The position numbers were made by a program, and so were the translations under genes. Of a stretch of DNA of 64,000 nucleotides, positions 16,708-27,013 are shown piece after piece; within the stretch, counting starts at the first letter, position 1; every line of letters starts with the position of its first letter. This stretch comes from Arsenophonus nasoniae DSM 15247 (lineage in GTDB: Bacteria; Pseudomonadota; Gammaproteobacteria; Enterobacterales; Enterobacteriaceae), in NCBI RefSeq assembly GCF_000429565.1, contig NZ_AUCC01000008.1:1-64000 (forward strand), in the 5' to 3' direction. The notes under the pieces are model-generated. The model was not told the origin of the DNA. It did no database searches and saw only the letters and a list, made by a program, of their open reading frames with translations.

Positions 16708-19023
16708 ATGAAATCATTAACTATTGGCCTTATTGGCAACCCTAACGCTGGTAAAACAACACTCTTTAATCAATTAACAGGCGCGCGCCAACGTGTTGGA
16801 AATTGGGCTGGTGTCACCGTTGAACGAAAAGTTGGCCGCTTTGCAACCTCGGAATACGATATTGAATTAGTTGATTTGCCTGGCACCTATTCATTAACCA
16901 CGATTTCAGAACAAACCTCACTCGATGAACAAATTGCCTGTCATTTCATCCTAAGTGGCGAAGCGGATATGTTGATCAATGTTATCGATGCCGCTAACCT
17001 CGAACGAAATCTTTATCTAACAATACAACTTATTGAATTAGGTATACCTTGTATCGTCGCACTGAATATGTTGGATATTGCTGAAAACCAAAATATTCAC
17101 ATTAATATTGATGAACTACAAACACGCCTAGGTTGCCCTGTTATCCCTCTCGTATCGACTCGCGCGAAAGGTATTAGCAAATTAAAACAAGCTATTGATC
17201 AACATAGTAATAATCTTATTGCAACCCTCATCCACTATCCCGATATTTTGCTCACTGAAGTAGAAAAATTAACTCAAATTATCGACCATAATAAATTCAG
17301 TCATCAACAGCGCCGTTGGTTAGCACTACAAATATTAGAAGGCGATATATATAGCCTCGAACGTACCGCTATTCCCACTGATAAATTAGGTAAAATTAAA
17401 GCACATTTGCAGTCCAAACAACCTGAAGAGCCTGAACTTATCATCGCTGATGCACGCTATCAAACTATTGCAACCATTTGCGAAGCAGTCATTAATACTG
17501 AAACGGCAAAACCGAATACCTTAACGCAATTTATTGACAAGATTGTCCTTAATCGCTGGCTTGGGCTGCCTACATTTCTTTTTATCATGTATTTAATGTT
17601 TATACTTGCTATCAATATTGGTGGTGCATTACAACCCCTGTTTGAAGGTGGCTCAGAAGCCATTTTCATTCATGGAATTCAATGGATTGGCCATACTTTT
17701 AATTTACCACAATGGCTGACGGTTTTCCTTGCCCAAGGGGTAGGCGGAGGTATCAACACGGTATTACCTTTAGTTCCTCAAATTGGTTTAATGTATCTAT
17801 TCCTTTCTATATTGGAAGACTCAGGTTATATGGCTCGCGCGGCATTTGTCATGGATAGGCTAATGCAAGCACTAGGTCTGCCTGGTAAATCTTTTGTTCC
17901 TTTAATTGTCGGTTTTGGTTGTAATGTGCCAGCTATTATGGGAGCACGGACATTAGATACCCCGCGTGAACGATTAATCACCATTTTGATGGCGCCCTTT
18001 ATGTCTTGCGGTGCAAGACTGGCTATCTTTGCTGTCTTTGCGGCCGCTTTTTTTGGCAAAAATGGGGCAAGTATTGTTTTTTCTCTTTATTTATTAGGTA
18101 TCATTATTGCTATCCTAACCGGATTGTTATTGAAATATACTATTGCACGGGGGGCTTCTTCGCCTTTTATCATGGAATTACCGGTCTACCATGTACCCCA
18201 CGTAAAAACATTACTATTACAAACTTGGCAAAGACTGAAAGGTTTTGTGTTAAGAGCGGGAAAAGTAATTATTATTGCTAGTATGATTATCGGTGCACTT
18301 AATAGTTTTTCTTTATCCGGTAAGGTTGTTGATAACATTAACCAATCAGCATTAGCGTCAGTAAGTAAAACCGTTACCCCGCTATTAAAACCTATTGGCA
18401 TCAACGATGATAATTGGCAAGCAACCGTTGGGCTTATTACGGGCGCATTAGCAAAAGAAGTTGTTATCGGAACATTGAACACACTGTACACTGCCGAAAA
18501 TATTACCCAAGCACCTTTTGATGCCGAGCAATTTAATTTATTAGATGAATTAAAGGATGCCGTGAATGAAACTTGGGATAGCCTGAAAGAAACATTTAGT
18601 TTAAGTGTCTTATCCAATCCTATTGAAGCAAGTAAAGGTGATGGTGACATGGACAGCAGTACAATGGGTGCCATGGCGGCACGATTCGGATCGACTTTAT
18701 CAGCCTATAGCTATCTAATCTTTGTGCTACTTTATGTTCCTTGCATTTCTGTATTAGGTGCCATTGCTCGCGAAACAAATCGAAGCTGGATGACGTTTTC
18801 TATTCTATGGGGCTTGAATGTCGCTTATTCGGTCTCTGCCTTGTTCTACCAAATAGCCACTTTCTCACAACACCCACAGTATAGTGCTGTGGTTATTGGC
18901 TTGCTCGTCGCCTTTAACCTGCTGCTAATCACACTGTTACGCCATTCACGTAAACGCATAACACTAAAACTTAATCATAATGTCCAAAAATGTAACCACC
19001 GTGAACGTGGTTCATGTCATTAG
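16708..19023 (+). CDS. feoB: Ferrous iron permease FeoB
   Basis: A 771-residue inner-membrane Fe(II) transporter. The N-terminal G domain has GNPNAGKTT (G1), a G3 region at DLPGTY and NMLD (G4). After a helical GDI domain come about ten membrane segments with two Gate motifs and conserved Cys (VGFGCNVPAIMGAR, APFMSCGARL). Length is near E. coli FeoB (773). It starts 67 nt after feoA and ends 10 nt before feoC. It looks intact. Confidence 0.97.
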   Translation: MKSLTIGLIGNPNAGKTTLFNQLTGARQRVGNWAGVTVERKVGRFATSEYDIELVDLPGTYSLTTISEQTSLDEQIACHFILSGEADMLINVIDAANLERNLYLTIQLIELGIPCIVALNMLDIAENQNIHINIDELQTRLGCPVIPLVSTRAKGISKLKQAIDQHSNNLIATLIHYPDILLTEVEKLTQIIDHNKFSHQQRRWLALQILEGDIYSLERTAIPTDKLGKIKAHLQSKQPEEPELIIADARYQTIATICEAVINTETAKPNTLTQFIDKIVLNRWLGLPTFLFIMYLMFILAINIGGALQPLFEGGSEAIFIHGIQWIGHTFNLPQWLTVFLAQGVGGGINTVLPLVPQIGLMYLFLSILEDSGYMARAAFVMDRLMQALGLPGKSFVPLIVGFGCNVPAIMGARTLDTPRERLITILMAPFMSCGARLAIFAVFAAAFFGKNGASIVFSLYLLGIIIAILTGLLLKYTIARGASSPFIMELPVYHVPHVKTLLLQTWQRLKGFVLRAGKVIIIASMIIGALNSFSLSGKVVDNINQSALASVSKTVTPLLKPIGINDDNWQATVGLITGALAKEVVIGTLNTLYTAENITQAPFDAEQFNLLDELKDAVNETWDSLKETFSLSVLSNPIEASKGDGDMDSSTMGAMAARFGSTLSAYSYLIFVLLYVPCISVLGAIARETNRSWMTFSILWGLNVAYSVSALFYQIATFSQHPQYSAVVIGLLVAFNLLLITLLRHSRKRITLKLNHNVQKCNHRERGSCH

Positions 19024-19033
19024 GAGGAACGAT

Positions 19034-19273
19034 ATGATCAGTTTATTGCAAGTTAGAGATATGGTTGCGCTGTATGGTAGAACGGATGCTTACCAAATTA
19101 GTCAGAAATGCTCTGCATCCTTACCTATGATTGAAGCTATGTTAGATAAATTAACCGCTATGGGAAAATTAGAACAAATTGATCAATCATCCTGTTTGAC
19201 AGGTCATAGTTGTAAGTTTTGCCCTGAGACAAAAAAGTGTAACCTAAAAATTTATCAAGTGACTACTGTCTGA
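19034..19273 (+). CDS. feoC: FeoC, small regulator or stabiliser of FeoB
   Basis: A 79-residue winged-helix protein with the FeoC cysteine cluster (SCKFCPETKKC), which can bind a metal or Fe-S centre. The upstream frame extends into feoB, but AGGAGG 7 nt before the ATG at 19034 and similarity (MISLLQVRDMVALYGRTDAY) fix the start. FeoC protects FeoB from proteolysis in Salmonella. Last gene of the operon. Confidence 0.92.
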   Translation: MISLLQVRDMVALYGRTDAYQISQKCSASLPMIEAMLDKLTAMGKLEQIDQSSCLTGHSCKFCPETKKCNLKIYQVTTV

Positions 19274-19280
19274 TTTATGC

Positions 19281-19318
19281 AAGTAAGCGTTAATTTTTTG
19301 ATAAATTAACGCTTACTT
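19281..19318. terminator. Bidirectional terminator between feoC and bioH
   Basis: A perfect 16-bp stem (AAGTAAGCGTTAATTT at 19281-19296 with its complement at 19303-19318) and a 6-nt loop. It serves the two convergent transcripts feoABC and bioH. T-rich tails are partial. Confidence 0.75.
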
Positions 19319-19363
19319 TATTAGCATAAGAAACGTTTTTAATTCTATTCTGACTCACCATAT

Positions 19364-20140
19364 TTATTTCTCCAATTGGCTAGAAAAATTTACTAACAGT
19401 TGAATAAACTGCTTAGGATGGGAAATAAAAGGGGCATGGGCAGCATGTTTTATTATCACTGAGGGCGAATTTGGTAACCATCCATCTATTATTGGTACGA
19501 CTTTTCTGGGCACTAAACCATCAAGATCACCATAAATGCGCAAAAAAGGCTTATTCAGTGTTAATAAAGATTGCCGTAAATCAGTTGTCCGCAAAATTTC
19601 TAAACCTGCGTTTAACACAGCTACGGAAGGTAACGGCTGTTTCAGTAACACTGTTTTTAATAAACGTATATCTTCATGTGCTGTTTTAGTGCCCAATGTT
19701 TGCAATGCCAAAAAACGTTCTACTGTACGATGAAAATTAGCCTGTAATTGTTGTTCAAAGCCTGTAAGCACCATAGGTTTAATACCTGGCCAGTTTTCTT
19801 GCTGACTAAAACATGGCGTCGAAGCCACAGTTATTAAACCCGCAATTTCAACTTGATGGTTAAGAGCAATGATACTGGCAATTAATCCGCCTAACGACCA
19901 GCCTAACCAAATAGCCTGCTTTGGCGCCTTTTGCCAAATGACTTCTGCCATTTGTTGTAACGACATCGGCGGGAAAAGATGACTACGACCATAGCCAGGT
20001 AAGTCAACAAGATGCAGACGAAAATGGGAACCACATCCCACTTCAATGGTACGCCAAACTTCTGCATTTAATCCCCATCCGTGCAATAGCACAATATCTT
20101 GTTTTCCTTTACCCGACTGCTGCCAAAACAGTGTTGTCAT
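19364..20140 (-). CDS. bioH: Pimeloyl-ACP methyl ester esterase BioH
   Basis: A 258-residue alpha/beta hydrolase. The nucleophile elbow is GWSLGG (Ser near 82), the acid is in GDLDGLVP and the catalytic His is in [11 protein letters not shown] near the C-terminus. The oxyanion region is [10 protein letters not shown]. It frees pimeloyl-ACP for biotin synthesis. Length matches E. coli (256). It is divergent from gntX with a 39-nt gap, as in E. coli. Its retention suggests the cell makes its own biotin. Confidence 0.95.
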   Translation of the reverse strand: MTTLFWQQSGKGKQDIVLLHGWGLNAEVWRTIEVGCGSHFRLHLVDLPGYGRSHLFPPMSLQQMAEVIWQKAPKQAIWLGWSLGGLIASIIALNHQVEIAGLITVASTPCFSQQENWPGIKPMVLTGFEQQLQANFHRTVERFLALQTLGTKTAHEDIRLLKTVLLKQPLPSVAVLNAGLEILRTTDLRQSLLTLNKPFLRIYGDLDGLVPRKVVPIIDGWLPNSPSVIIKHAAHAPFISHPKQFIQLLVNFSSQLEK

Positions 20141-20179
20141 AGTTATTCTCTCTTTATACTTATAAAAAAGGACATCATT

Positions 20180-20863
20180 ATGTTAACAATGGTTGGATAC
20201 TGTTGGCTATGCCACCAAACACTAAAATATCGCTTTCATGGCATTTGTCGCTACTGTTTAAAACATTTACCTTATCTAAGACAAGTTTGTCATCACTGTG
20301 CTTTACCCATCGAACAACTCACCCTTACTTGTGGTCGCTGCTTACAAACGCCACCCTATTGGCACAATCTTGTTGCCATTACTCCCTACATACCACCATT
20401 AAGTAAGCTAATACAGCAGTACAAATTTAAAAAAATTCCCCAAATTGCCTTTATTCTTGCACGCTTATTTCTACTTTATTGGCAACAAGGATATCGTCAG
20501 CAACGCTGGCGCAAACCCGATATCATAATAGCAATACCGCTTCATCATGGTAAACATTGGCAACGTGGATTTAATCAAGCTAGTTTAATGGCAACACAGC
20601 TAGCTTATTGGTTAGGATGCCAATATCAAATTAATTCAATTACTCGTACTCGTGCTACACTACCACAAACTCAACTTTCTGCTAAAAAACGCATCCAAAA
20701 TCTGAGTAACGCTTTTAGGATAAAAAAAACGTTTCAAGATTGCCATATTGCTGTACTTGACGATGTCATAACAACAGGAACAACAATGAACGAAGTGGCT
20801 AAATTGCTCATTAGTGCTGGTGCAAATTCAGTACAAGCCTGGGCAATATGCAGAACCTTGTAG
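20180..20863 (+). CDS. gntX: ComF/GntX family phosphoribosyltransferase-like protein
   Basis: A 227-residue protein, the E. coli GntX (YhgH) length when started at the ATG at 20180. The N-terminus has Cys pairs of a zinc ribbon ([20 protein letters not shown]), and the C-terminus has the PRPP-binding loop ([20 protein letters not shown]). The family is linked to DNA uptake and use (ComF). An upstream in-frame start overlaps bioH and is not supported. Confidence 0.93.
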   Translation: MLTMVGYCWLCHQTLKYRFHGICRYCLKHLPYLRQVCHHCALPIEQLTLTCGRCLQTPPYWHNLVAITPYIPPLSKLIQQYKFKKIPQIAFILARLFLLYWQQGYRQQRWRKPDIIIAIPLHHGKHWQRGFNQASLMATQLAYWLGCQYQINSITRTRATLPQTQLSAKKRIQNLSNAFRIKKTFQDCHIAVLDDVITTGTTMNEVAKLLISAGANSVQAWAICRTL

Positions 20864-20921
20864 AAAGTAATGAAAAGAGCGTATGATAAACATACTAAAA
20901 TGATAAAGTTGAGCATCGACG

Positions 20922-21500
20922 ATGATTAATATTACTGAAGCAGCACAAGCTCATTTTGCCAAATTATTGGCAAATCAAGAACCTGGTACACAAATTCGCG
21001 TATTTGTTATCAATCCTGGCACACCTTCTGCGGAATGTGGTGTCTCTTATTGCCCTCCTGATGCTATTGAATCGACTGATATTGAACTTAAATTTGCTAA
21101 ACTATCAGCCTATGTTGATGAAATTAGTGCCCCTTTTCTGGAAGAAGCTGAAATTGATTTCGTAACGGATCAATTAGGCTCTCAACTTACTTTAAAAGCA
21201 CCTAATGCTAAAATGCGAAAAGTTGCAGATGATGCGCCATTGATTGAACGAGTGGAATATGTTATTCAATCACAAATTAATCCACAGTTAGCTGGCCATG
21301 GAGGACGGGTTTCATTAATGGAAATCACTGATGATGGATATGCCATCCTACAATTTGGTGGGGGTTGTAATGGTTGTTCAATGGTCGACATCACTTTAAA
21401 AGAAGGTATTGAAAAGCAGTTGCTAAATATGTTTCCAGACGAATTGAAAGGCGTGAAAGATTTAACTGAACATCAGCGTGGTGATCACTCTTATTATTAA
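20922..21500 (+). CDS. nfuA: Fe-S cluster carrier NfuA
   Basis: A 192-residue protein: an N-terminal degenerate A-type domain and a C-terminal Nfu domain with the cluster-binding CXXC in [18 protein letters not shown] (about residues 147-155). It forms a dimer with a bridging 4Fe-4S cluster and repairs or loads target proteins, mainly under stress. Length is equal to the enterobacterial protein (191). It follows gntX, as in E. coli. Confidence 0.97.
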   Translation: MINITEAAQAHFAKLLANQEPGTQIRVFVINPGTPSAECGVSYCPPDAIESTDIELKFAKLSAYVDEISAPFLEEAEIDFVTDQLGSQLTLKAPNAKMRKVADDAPLIERVEYVIQSQINPQLAGHGGRVSLMEITDDGYAILQFGGGCNGCSMVDITLKEGIEKQLLNMFPDELKGVKDLTEHQRGDHSYY

Positions 21501-21594
21501 AATAATTACCCCTTTTTGCTAAAGATAGATACTCTTTAAGAGTATAGAGAGTATCTTATTTTTCCGAACATAAAATAATATAACACAGATTACT

Positions 21595-21921
21595 ATGGAT
21601 AATTTTCAATTACTTACAGTTGAACAAGCCTATAAACTTTGGCAAACAGATAATAGCATAGTGGTCGACATTCGTGACCGACAAAGTTTTCATTCAGCGC
21701 ATATTACTGGTGCTTACCATCTTACAAATGAGACCTTGAATAACTTTATTACGCAAACAGACCTTGACACGGCGGTAATGGTAATATGTTACCATGGCCA
21801 TAGTAGTCAAGGCGCAGCACAATATTTGGTTAATACGGGCTTCGAAACTGTTTATAGCATAAACGGCGGTTTTGAAGTATGGTCGAGAGAATATCCACAC
21901 ACTATCAATTCACTCTCTTAA
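21595..21921 (+). CDS. glpE: Thiosulfate sulfurtransferase GlpE
   Basis: A 108-residue single-domain rhodanese with the active Cys in [16 protein letters not shown] (about residue 65), as in E. coli GlpE (108 aa). It moves sulfane sulfur from thiosulfate to cyanide or thioredoxin. It is the first gene of glpEGR here, 15 nt before glpG. The AT-rich leader contains a small hairpin (ATACTCT/AGAGTAT near 21530) of uncertain role. Confidence 0.95.
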   Translation: MDNFQLLTVEQAYKLWQTDNSIVVDIRDRQSFHSAHITGAYHLTNETLNNFITQTDLDTAVMVICYHGHSSQGAAQYLVNTGFETVYSINGGFEVWSREYPHTINSLS

Positions 21922-21936
21922 GCGATATAACAGGCT

Positions 21937-22791
21937 ATGATCCATTTAATTTCGATAGCAAATCCTAGATTAGCACAAGCATTTATTGATTATATGGCAA
22001 TGCAAAACATTGTTATTGAAATACGCGCTGAACCCCAAGGGAAATTCTTTGATCTTTGGTTGCAGGATGAAAATAAGTTTGAGCAAGCACAACAAGAACT
22101 AAAACTGTTTATGCAAGATCCTCTTAACTCCCGTTATCAGGCGGCAAGTTGGCAAACTGGACATATTGATAAAAAATTTGGCTACCGTAATTATCTCACT
22201 TTCGATTATTTAAAAAAACAATCTGGACCACTAACCATTATCGTTTTCTTTTTAGCTATTTTTATTTATATTTGGATGTTAATTTCCGGTAATGACGCCG
22301 TAATGGCTTATCTTGCATGGCCATCAAGTATTCAATACACTGAAATCTGGCGAATATTCACTCCTGCCTTACTCCATTTTTCATTAATGCATATTTTATT
22401 TAATTTAATGTGGTGGTGGTATTTAGGTAGTCAAGTAGAACGCCAATTGGGTACAGGTAAGCTATTTGTCATTACTATCGTATCAGCTCTTTTTAGTAAT
22501 TGGGGACAATCGCTCTTTAGTGGCTCTGCTTTTGGTGGCCTTTCCGGCGTGGTTTTCTCGTTAATAGGTTACGTTTGGTTAACCGGTGAACGTCACCCAG
22601 CAAAAGGTATTTCTATTCCTCGAGGGTTAATGATATTTGCTGTTTTATGGTTATTTCTTGGTTACTTTGACATTTTTGGTATGAAGATAGCTAACACGGC
22701 GCACACTGCCGGTCTAATTATCGGTTTATTAATGGGATTATGGGATAATAGACATAAACCAGATAATACAAAACATAACCAATATATATAG
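21937..22791 (+). CDS. glpG: Rhomboid intramembrane protease GlpG
   Basis: A 284-residue rhomboid protease. A cytoplasmic N-terminal domain (about 1-90) precedes six membrane segments. The catalytic Ser is in the [12 protein letters not shown] motif (about 203) and the His in [15 protein letters not shown] (about 256). The conserved WR motif ([15 protein letters not shown]) is in the L1 loop. It cleaves single-pass membrane proteins. Its stop is 17 nt before the glpR start. Confidence 0.96.
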   Translation: MIHLISIANPRLAQAFIDYMAMQNIVIEIRAEPQGKFFDLWLQDENKFEQAQQELKLFMQDPLNSRYQAASWQTGHIDKKFGYRNYLTFDYLKKQSGPLTIIVFFLAIFIYIWMLISGNDAVMAYLAWPSSIQYTEIWRIFTPALLHFSLMHILFNLMWWWYLGSQVERQLGTGKLFVITIVSALFSNWGQSLFSGSAFGGLSGVVFSLIGYVWLTGERHPAKGISIPRGLMIFAVLWLFLGYFDIFGMKIANTAHTAGLIIGLLMGLWDNRHKPDNTKHNQYI

Positions 22792-22808
22792 TGATACTTG
22801 AGGTTTTT

Positions 22809-23567
22809 GTGAAGCAAACTCAACGCCATGATGCCATTATCGAACTTGCCCGTATTCAAGGCTATGTAAGTACTGAAAAGTTAGTTGAATATTTCAATGT
22901 CAGCCCACAAACTATTCGTCGTGATCTCAATGAACTGGCGGAAAAAAATAAAATTCAGCGTCATCACGGAGGTGCCGCGCTTCCTTCAAGTTCTGTTAAT
23001 ACGGCTTACCATGATCGTAAAATGATGTGGTCGAACGAAAAAGAACGGATTGCCCAACATGTTGCACGCCAAATTCCTAATGGGGCTACATTATTTATCG
23101 ATATCGGTACCACACCAGAAGCTGTCGCCTTTGCTTTGCTAAATCATAAAAATTTAAGGATCGTAACTAATAATCTTAATGTTGCAATCCTACTTATGCC
23201 CAAAGAAGATTTTCGTTTGATCTTAGCAGGAGGAGAAGTTCGTAGCCGTGATGGAGGAATTGTTGGTGAGGCAACCTTAGATTTTATATCTCAATTCCGT
23301 CTTGACTTTGGTATTTTAGGCATTAGTGGTATCGATGAGGATGGTTCATTACTCGAGTTTGACTACCATGAAGTACGGACAAAAAAAGCAATTATTGAAA
23401 ATTCTCGTTGCGTTATGCTGGTCACTGACCACTCAAAATTTGGTCGCAATGCAATGGTCAACCTAGGCAGTATGGAGATGATTGATTATCTCTTTACTGA
23501 CAAAGCACCTCCTGCAAACATCCACAAAATGATTGAGCATCATAATGTAACCCTTGAAATATGCTAA
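22809..23567 (+). CDS. glpR: Glycerol-3-phosphate regulon repressor GlpR
   Basis: A 252-residue DeoR-family repressor. The GTG at 22809 is chosen: GAGG lies 5 nt before it and it gives the E. coli start (KQTQRHDAIIEL) and exact length. The helix-turn-helix is STEKLVEYFNVSPQTIRRDLNEL, and the sugar-phosphate-binding domain includes IDIGTTPEAVA. It represses glp genes until glycerol-3-phosphate binds. E. coli K-12 laboratory strains often carry glpR mutations; this copy looks intact. Confidence 0.95.
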   Translation: MKQTQRHDAIIELARIQGYVSTEKLVEYFNVSPQTIRRDLNELAEKNKIQRHHGGAALPSSSVNTAYHDRKMMWSNEKERIAQHVARQIPNGATLFIDIGTTPEAVAFALLNHKNLRIVTNNLNVAILLMPKEDFRLILAGGEVRSRDGGIVGEATLDFISQFRLDFGILGISGIDEDGSLLEFDYHEVRTKKAIIENSRCVMLVTDHSKFGRNAMVNLGSMEMIDYLFTDKAPPANIHKMIEHHNVTLEIC

Positions 23568-23780
23568 TGTTCGTCTTATCGCAGGAAATTTTCTCATTTC
23601 CTGCTCTATTCTGTAGCTATACTTCTTTATAAGCTCATATTCTCTCCAAATTAAATACTCATTTTCTAAATTAGTTTGCTATTTTGGTCTATTTTTCCAT
23701 CAAATGATAAATGGCATTAATTTTATGGTTTTTTCCGCTTAATAATAGTTGGCTTTCGAATCTAATTTGATTAAAATTGT

Positions 23781-23817
23781 GAGCGAAAACGAACATATTT
23801 GAGCAATCTCGAACATT
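23781..23817 (+). promoter_or_regulatory. GlpR operator half-sites before glpD
   Basis: Two CGAACAT half-sites (23790-23796 and 23810-23816) with a related GAGCGAAAA element lie 10 to 46 nt before the glpD ATG. They match the half of the GlpR consensus (ATGTTCG/CGAACAT), so glpD should be repressed by the neighbouring GlpR. Confidence 0.6.
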
Positions 23818-23826
23818 GGGGGACGC

Positions 23827-25323
23827 ATGGAAATAAAAGATTTAATTGTGCTAGGTGGTGGTATAAATGGTGCAGGTATTGCCGCTGATGCTGCTGGTCG
23901 AGGATTATCAGTATTACTACTAGAAGCTCAAGATCTTGCTAGCGCAACTTCTTCTGCTAGCTCCAAACTGATCCATGGCGGATTGCGCTATTTAGAACAT
24001 TATGAATTTCGTTTAGTCAGTGAAGCCCTTGCCGAGCGTGAAGTTTTGCTTAAGCTTGCTCCCCATATCGCTTTTCCTATGCGTTTTCGCCTACCTCATC
24101 AACCTCATCTTCGCCCTGCCTGGATGATCCGTGCTGGCCTTTTCCTTTATGATCATCTAGGTAAACGTACCAGTCTACCTAGCAGTAAAGGGCTAAAATT
24201 TGGTAAAAACTCTGTCTTGAAATCAGAATTAACAAAAGGTTTTGAATATTCAGATTGTTGGGTAGATGATGCACGCTTAGTCGTCCTCAATGCACAAGAA
24301 GTTCTTAGACATAAAGGTGAAGTTCGAACTCGTACTAAAGCGACGAGAGCCTGGCGTGAGAACGGGCTCTGGGTCGTGGAAGCAGAAGACCTACGTACGG
24401 GTAAAAAAGAAACTTGGCAAGCAAAAGGATTAGTAAACGCAACTGGACCTTGGGTTAAATCTTTCTTTGATGAAGGGTTACAATTAAAATCTCCCTACGG
24501 TATCCGACTAATTAAAGGTAGCCATATTGTTGTACCTCGTGTCCACGACGGATCACAAGCTTATATTTTACAAAATGAAGATCACCGTATTGTCTTTGTT
24601 ATTCCTTGGATGGACGAGTTTTCTATTATAGGTACTACTGATGTCGAATACCAAGGTGATCCAAAAAATGTCCACATCGATAATAATGAAATCAATTACT
24701 TATTAAAAGTTTATAACGATCATTTCAAAAAACAGTTAACACAGCAAGATATTGTCTGGACTTACTCTGGGGTACGTCCATTATGTGATGATGAATCTGA
24801 TTCACCTCAAGCCATTACACGTGATTACACACTTGACATCCATGATGAACAAGGAAAAGCACCTCTATTATCTGTTTTTGGTGGGAAATTAACCACATAT
24901 CGTAAACTTGCCGAACATGCGGTCGATAAATTAGCGCATTACTACCCTAATACTGGCAAAGCATGGACTAAAGAAGCAACACTACCTGGTGGTGATATTG
25001 AAGGTTATGATCGTGATGGTTATGCTCAACTATTACGTAAACGCTATCCATGGTTACCAGAAGGAATTGCATTGCGATATGCCCGTACTTACGGTAGTAA
25101 CAGCAATTTGATCTTAAACCAAGCACAATCGTTATCAGATCTAGGTGAAGCTTTTGGGCATAATTTATATGAAGCTGAATTACGTTATTTAGTCGAAAAT
25201 GAGTGGGTTACAGAGTTAGATGATGCCATCTGGCGTAGAACTAAATTAGGCATGTGGCTCAATGACGATGAGAAGCAACGCATAACACAATGGCTAACTA
25301 AACTTACAACCATTACGCAATAA
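23827..25323 (+). CDS. glpD: Aerobic glycerol-3-phosphate dehydrogenase GlpD
   Basis: A 498-residue membrane-associated flavoprotein that oxidises glycerol-3-phosphate to DHAP and passes electrons to ubiquinone. The FAD Rossmann motif is at the N-terminus (VLGGGINGAGIAADAAGRG). SSKLIHGGLRYLEHYEFRLV and IGTTDVEYQGDP are family signatures. A GGGGA ribosome site lies 5 nt before the ATG. Length is near the E. coli protein (501). It links phospholipid and glycerol breakdown to glycolysis. Confidence 0.97.
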   Translation: MEIKDLIVLGGGINGAGIAADAAGRGLSVLLLEAQDLASATSSASSKLIHGGLRYLEHYEFRLVSEALAEREVLLKLAPHIAFPMRFRLPHQPHLRPAWMIRAGLFLYDHLGKRTSLPSSKGLKFGKNSVLKSELTKGFEYSDCWVDDARLVVLNAQEVLRHKGEVRTRTKATRAWRENGLWVVEAEDLRTGKKETWQAKGLVNATGPWVKSFFDEGLQLKSPYGIRLIKGSHIVVPRVHDGSQAYILQNEDHRIVFVIPWMDEFSIIGTTDVEYQGDPKNVHIDNNEINYLLKVYNDHFKKQLTQQDIVWTYSGVRPLCDDESDSPQAITRDYTLDIHDEQGKAPLLSVFGGKLTTYRKLAEHAVDKLAHYYPNTGKAWTKEATLPGGDIEGYDRDGYAQLLRKRYPWLPEGIALRYARTYGSNSNLILNQAQSLSDLGEAFGHNLYEAELRYLVENEWVTELDDAIWRRTKLGMWLNDDEKQRITQWLTKLTTITQ

Positions 25324-25330
25324 AACCATA

Positions 25331-25356
25331 TAAGCCTCATAAATTTATGAGGCTTA
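25331..25356. terminator. Bidirectional terminator glpD/pfkA
   Basis: A perfect 26-nt palindrome (TAAGCCTCATAAA and its complement) between two convergent genes. No long T run follows on either side, but the position is right for a shared terminator. Confidence 0.65.
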
Positions 25357-25398
25357 TATCGCAACTTTACCGCTTACAATCCAATCCGTTCAAGAAAG

Positions 25399-26376
25399 TC
25401 AATAAAGTTTCTTCGCCGTATCTAACCAATCCTGCTTAAACTTACGTTGCATGTTTTCAACTGCATCAATAATATCATGATGAACAAGTTTATCATTTTG
25501 GATACCAACACAGCGACCACCATACCCTTGTAAAAGTAACTGAATAGAGTAAGCGCCCATACGGGATGCCAGAACACGATCACTCGCTACTGGGCTACCA
25601 CCCCGCTGAATATGACCTAAAACAGTTGCCCGTGTCTCATGACCCGTTGCTTTTTCAATATATTTCGCCAATTCATTAACATCACAAATATGTTCAGTAA
25701 TAGCAACAATCGCATGACGTTTACCTCTTGCTAAGCCAGATTTAATTTCTGTTAGTAACTCTTCCTTATCAAAAGGTATTTCGGGCAATATCACAAACTC
25801 ACAGCCTCCAGCAATCGCCGCAGATAAAGTCAAATCACCGCAGTGGCGCCCCATTATTTCAACTATCGAAATACGTTTATGGGAAGTTGAGGTATCACGT
25901 AAACGATCAATTGCCTCAACAATGGTATCCAAAGCGGTGAAATAACCAATCGTATAATCAGTACCAGCAACATCATTATCAATCGTTCCAGGTACACCGA
26001 TACAAGGGAAGCCCGCTTCAGTGATCCTCTTTGCGCCGCGATAAGAACCATCTCCACCAATGACAACCAAGGCATCAATATTATGTTTTTTCATATTATC
26101 AATAGCTTGGGCTCTTACCTTCTCACTATCACGAAATTCAGGAAAACGGGCAGAACCTAAGAAAGTACCGCCACGATTAATAATATCCGAAACACTAAAA
26201 CGGTTAAGTTCTTTTATTCGATTTTCATAAAGCCCCATATAACCATCAAAAATACCATAAACTTCTAAACCTTCAGAGAGTCCCATTCGCACAACACTAC
26301 GAATAGCAGCATTCATTCCTGGCGCATCACCACCACTGGTTAAAACGCCAACTCTTTTTATTCCTTTTTTATTCAT
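25399..26376 (-). CDS. pfkA: 6-phosphofructokinase PfkA
   Basis: A 325-residue ATP-dependent phosphofructokinase. Motifs are [17 protein letters not shown] (ATP site), GGDGSYRGA, the catalytic [14 protein letters not shown] and ITEHICDV. The frame extends to 26424, but the ATG at 26376 has GAGGT before it and gives nearly the E. coli length (320). It commits fructose-6-phosphate to glycolysis. The gene is not next to its E. coli neighbours (cpxP, fieF, sbp), so this is a rearranged junction. Confidence 0.97.
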   Translation of the reverse strand: MNKKGIKRVGVLTSGGDAPGMNAAIRSVVRMGLSEGLEVYGIFDGYMGLYENRIKELNRFSVSDIINRGGTFLGSARFPEFRDSEKVRAQAIDNMKKHNIDALVVIGGDGSYRGAKRITEAGFPCIGVPGTIDNDVAGTDYTIGYFTALDTIVEAIDRLRDTSTSHKRISIVEIMGRHCGDLTLSAAIAGGCEFVILPEIPFDKEELLTEIKSGLARGKRHAIVAITEHICDVNELAKYIEKATGHETRATVLGHIQRGGSPVASDRVLASRMGAYSIQLLLQGYGGRCVGIQNDKLVHHDIIDAVENMQRKFKQDWLDTAKKLY

Positions 26377-27013
26377 GGTGACCTCTGATTTAATATATCG
26401 CCATAAGTATAAAAACCATATCATTTATTTTACTTATGACCCTGACGGGCTGTATTGATTCGGCTTACTACATTATACGATAAAACTTTTACCGTGTGCT
26501 TTAATTATTAACTTTCTTTGATAAAGGTGAAATTTATTATAAATATTGCAAATACTCTCATTAAAATAATTAAATAAAAAATTTTCAATGATTATGTTAA
26601 TAAAATATATTTTTAGCGGATAATTCAGTTATCTTAATAAATACTTTAATTTTTTATACTATAAATATATGGATTACTTTCTTAAAACCAACGCTATCAA
26701 TAAAACGCTTTTTATGTCTTTTTAGTATAGCTAACTTCATCTATAAAAATTTTTAACTTTTAATTAAAAACTGTCTGATTAATTTACACCTCCGACTTAC
26801 ACTTCAACTAAAATATTCCTTATAAGTCAGTTAGTTCCATCTCAAAACTCACATATAAACTTAACACCACTAGTGTACAAAAAATTATAGAGAAGGCAAA
26901 ATATAATAGGCATTGTTACCCATAGTGGAAATCGAAAAATAGTATCGCTAGATAGAAATATTTTAGTAATTTTAAATATAGGATCTGCGAGTAAATGAAA
27001 TAATGGAGAAAAA
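26377..27013. other. AT-rich intergenic between pfkA and luxI
   Basis: 637 nt with no credible frame. It must hold the divergent pfkA and luxI promoters. The one structured element I see is the lux-box-like palindrome at 26862-26881. Confidence 0.5.
26862..26881 (+). promoter_or_regulatory. Candidate lux/esa box upstream of luxI
   Basis: The palindromic core CACTAGTG (26868-26875) is flanked by partly matching ACA/TGT arms, similar to the CTG-TACTATAGT-CAG type box bound by EsaR-class regulators. It lies about 135 nt before the luxI ATG. The outer arms are imperfect, so this is tentative. Confidence 0.35.

Noticed and set aside
18186-18674. 162-residue frame opposite feoB
   Set aside because: Shadow of the feoB membrane region; composition is that of reversed hydrophobic codons.
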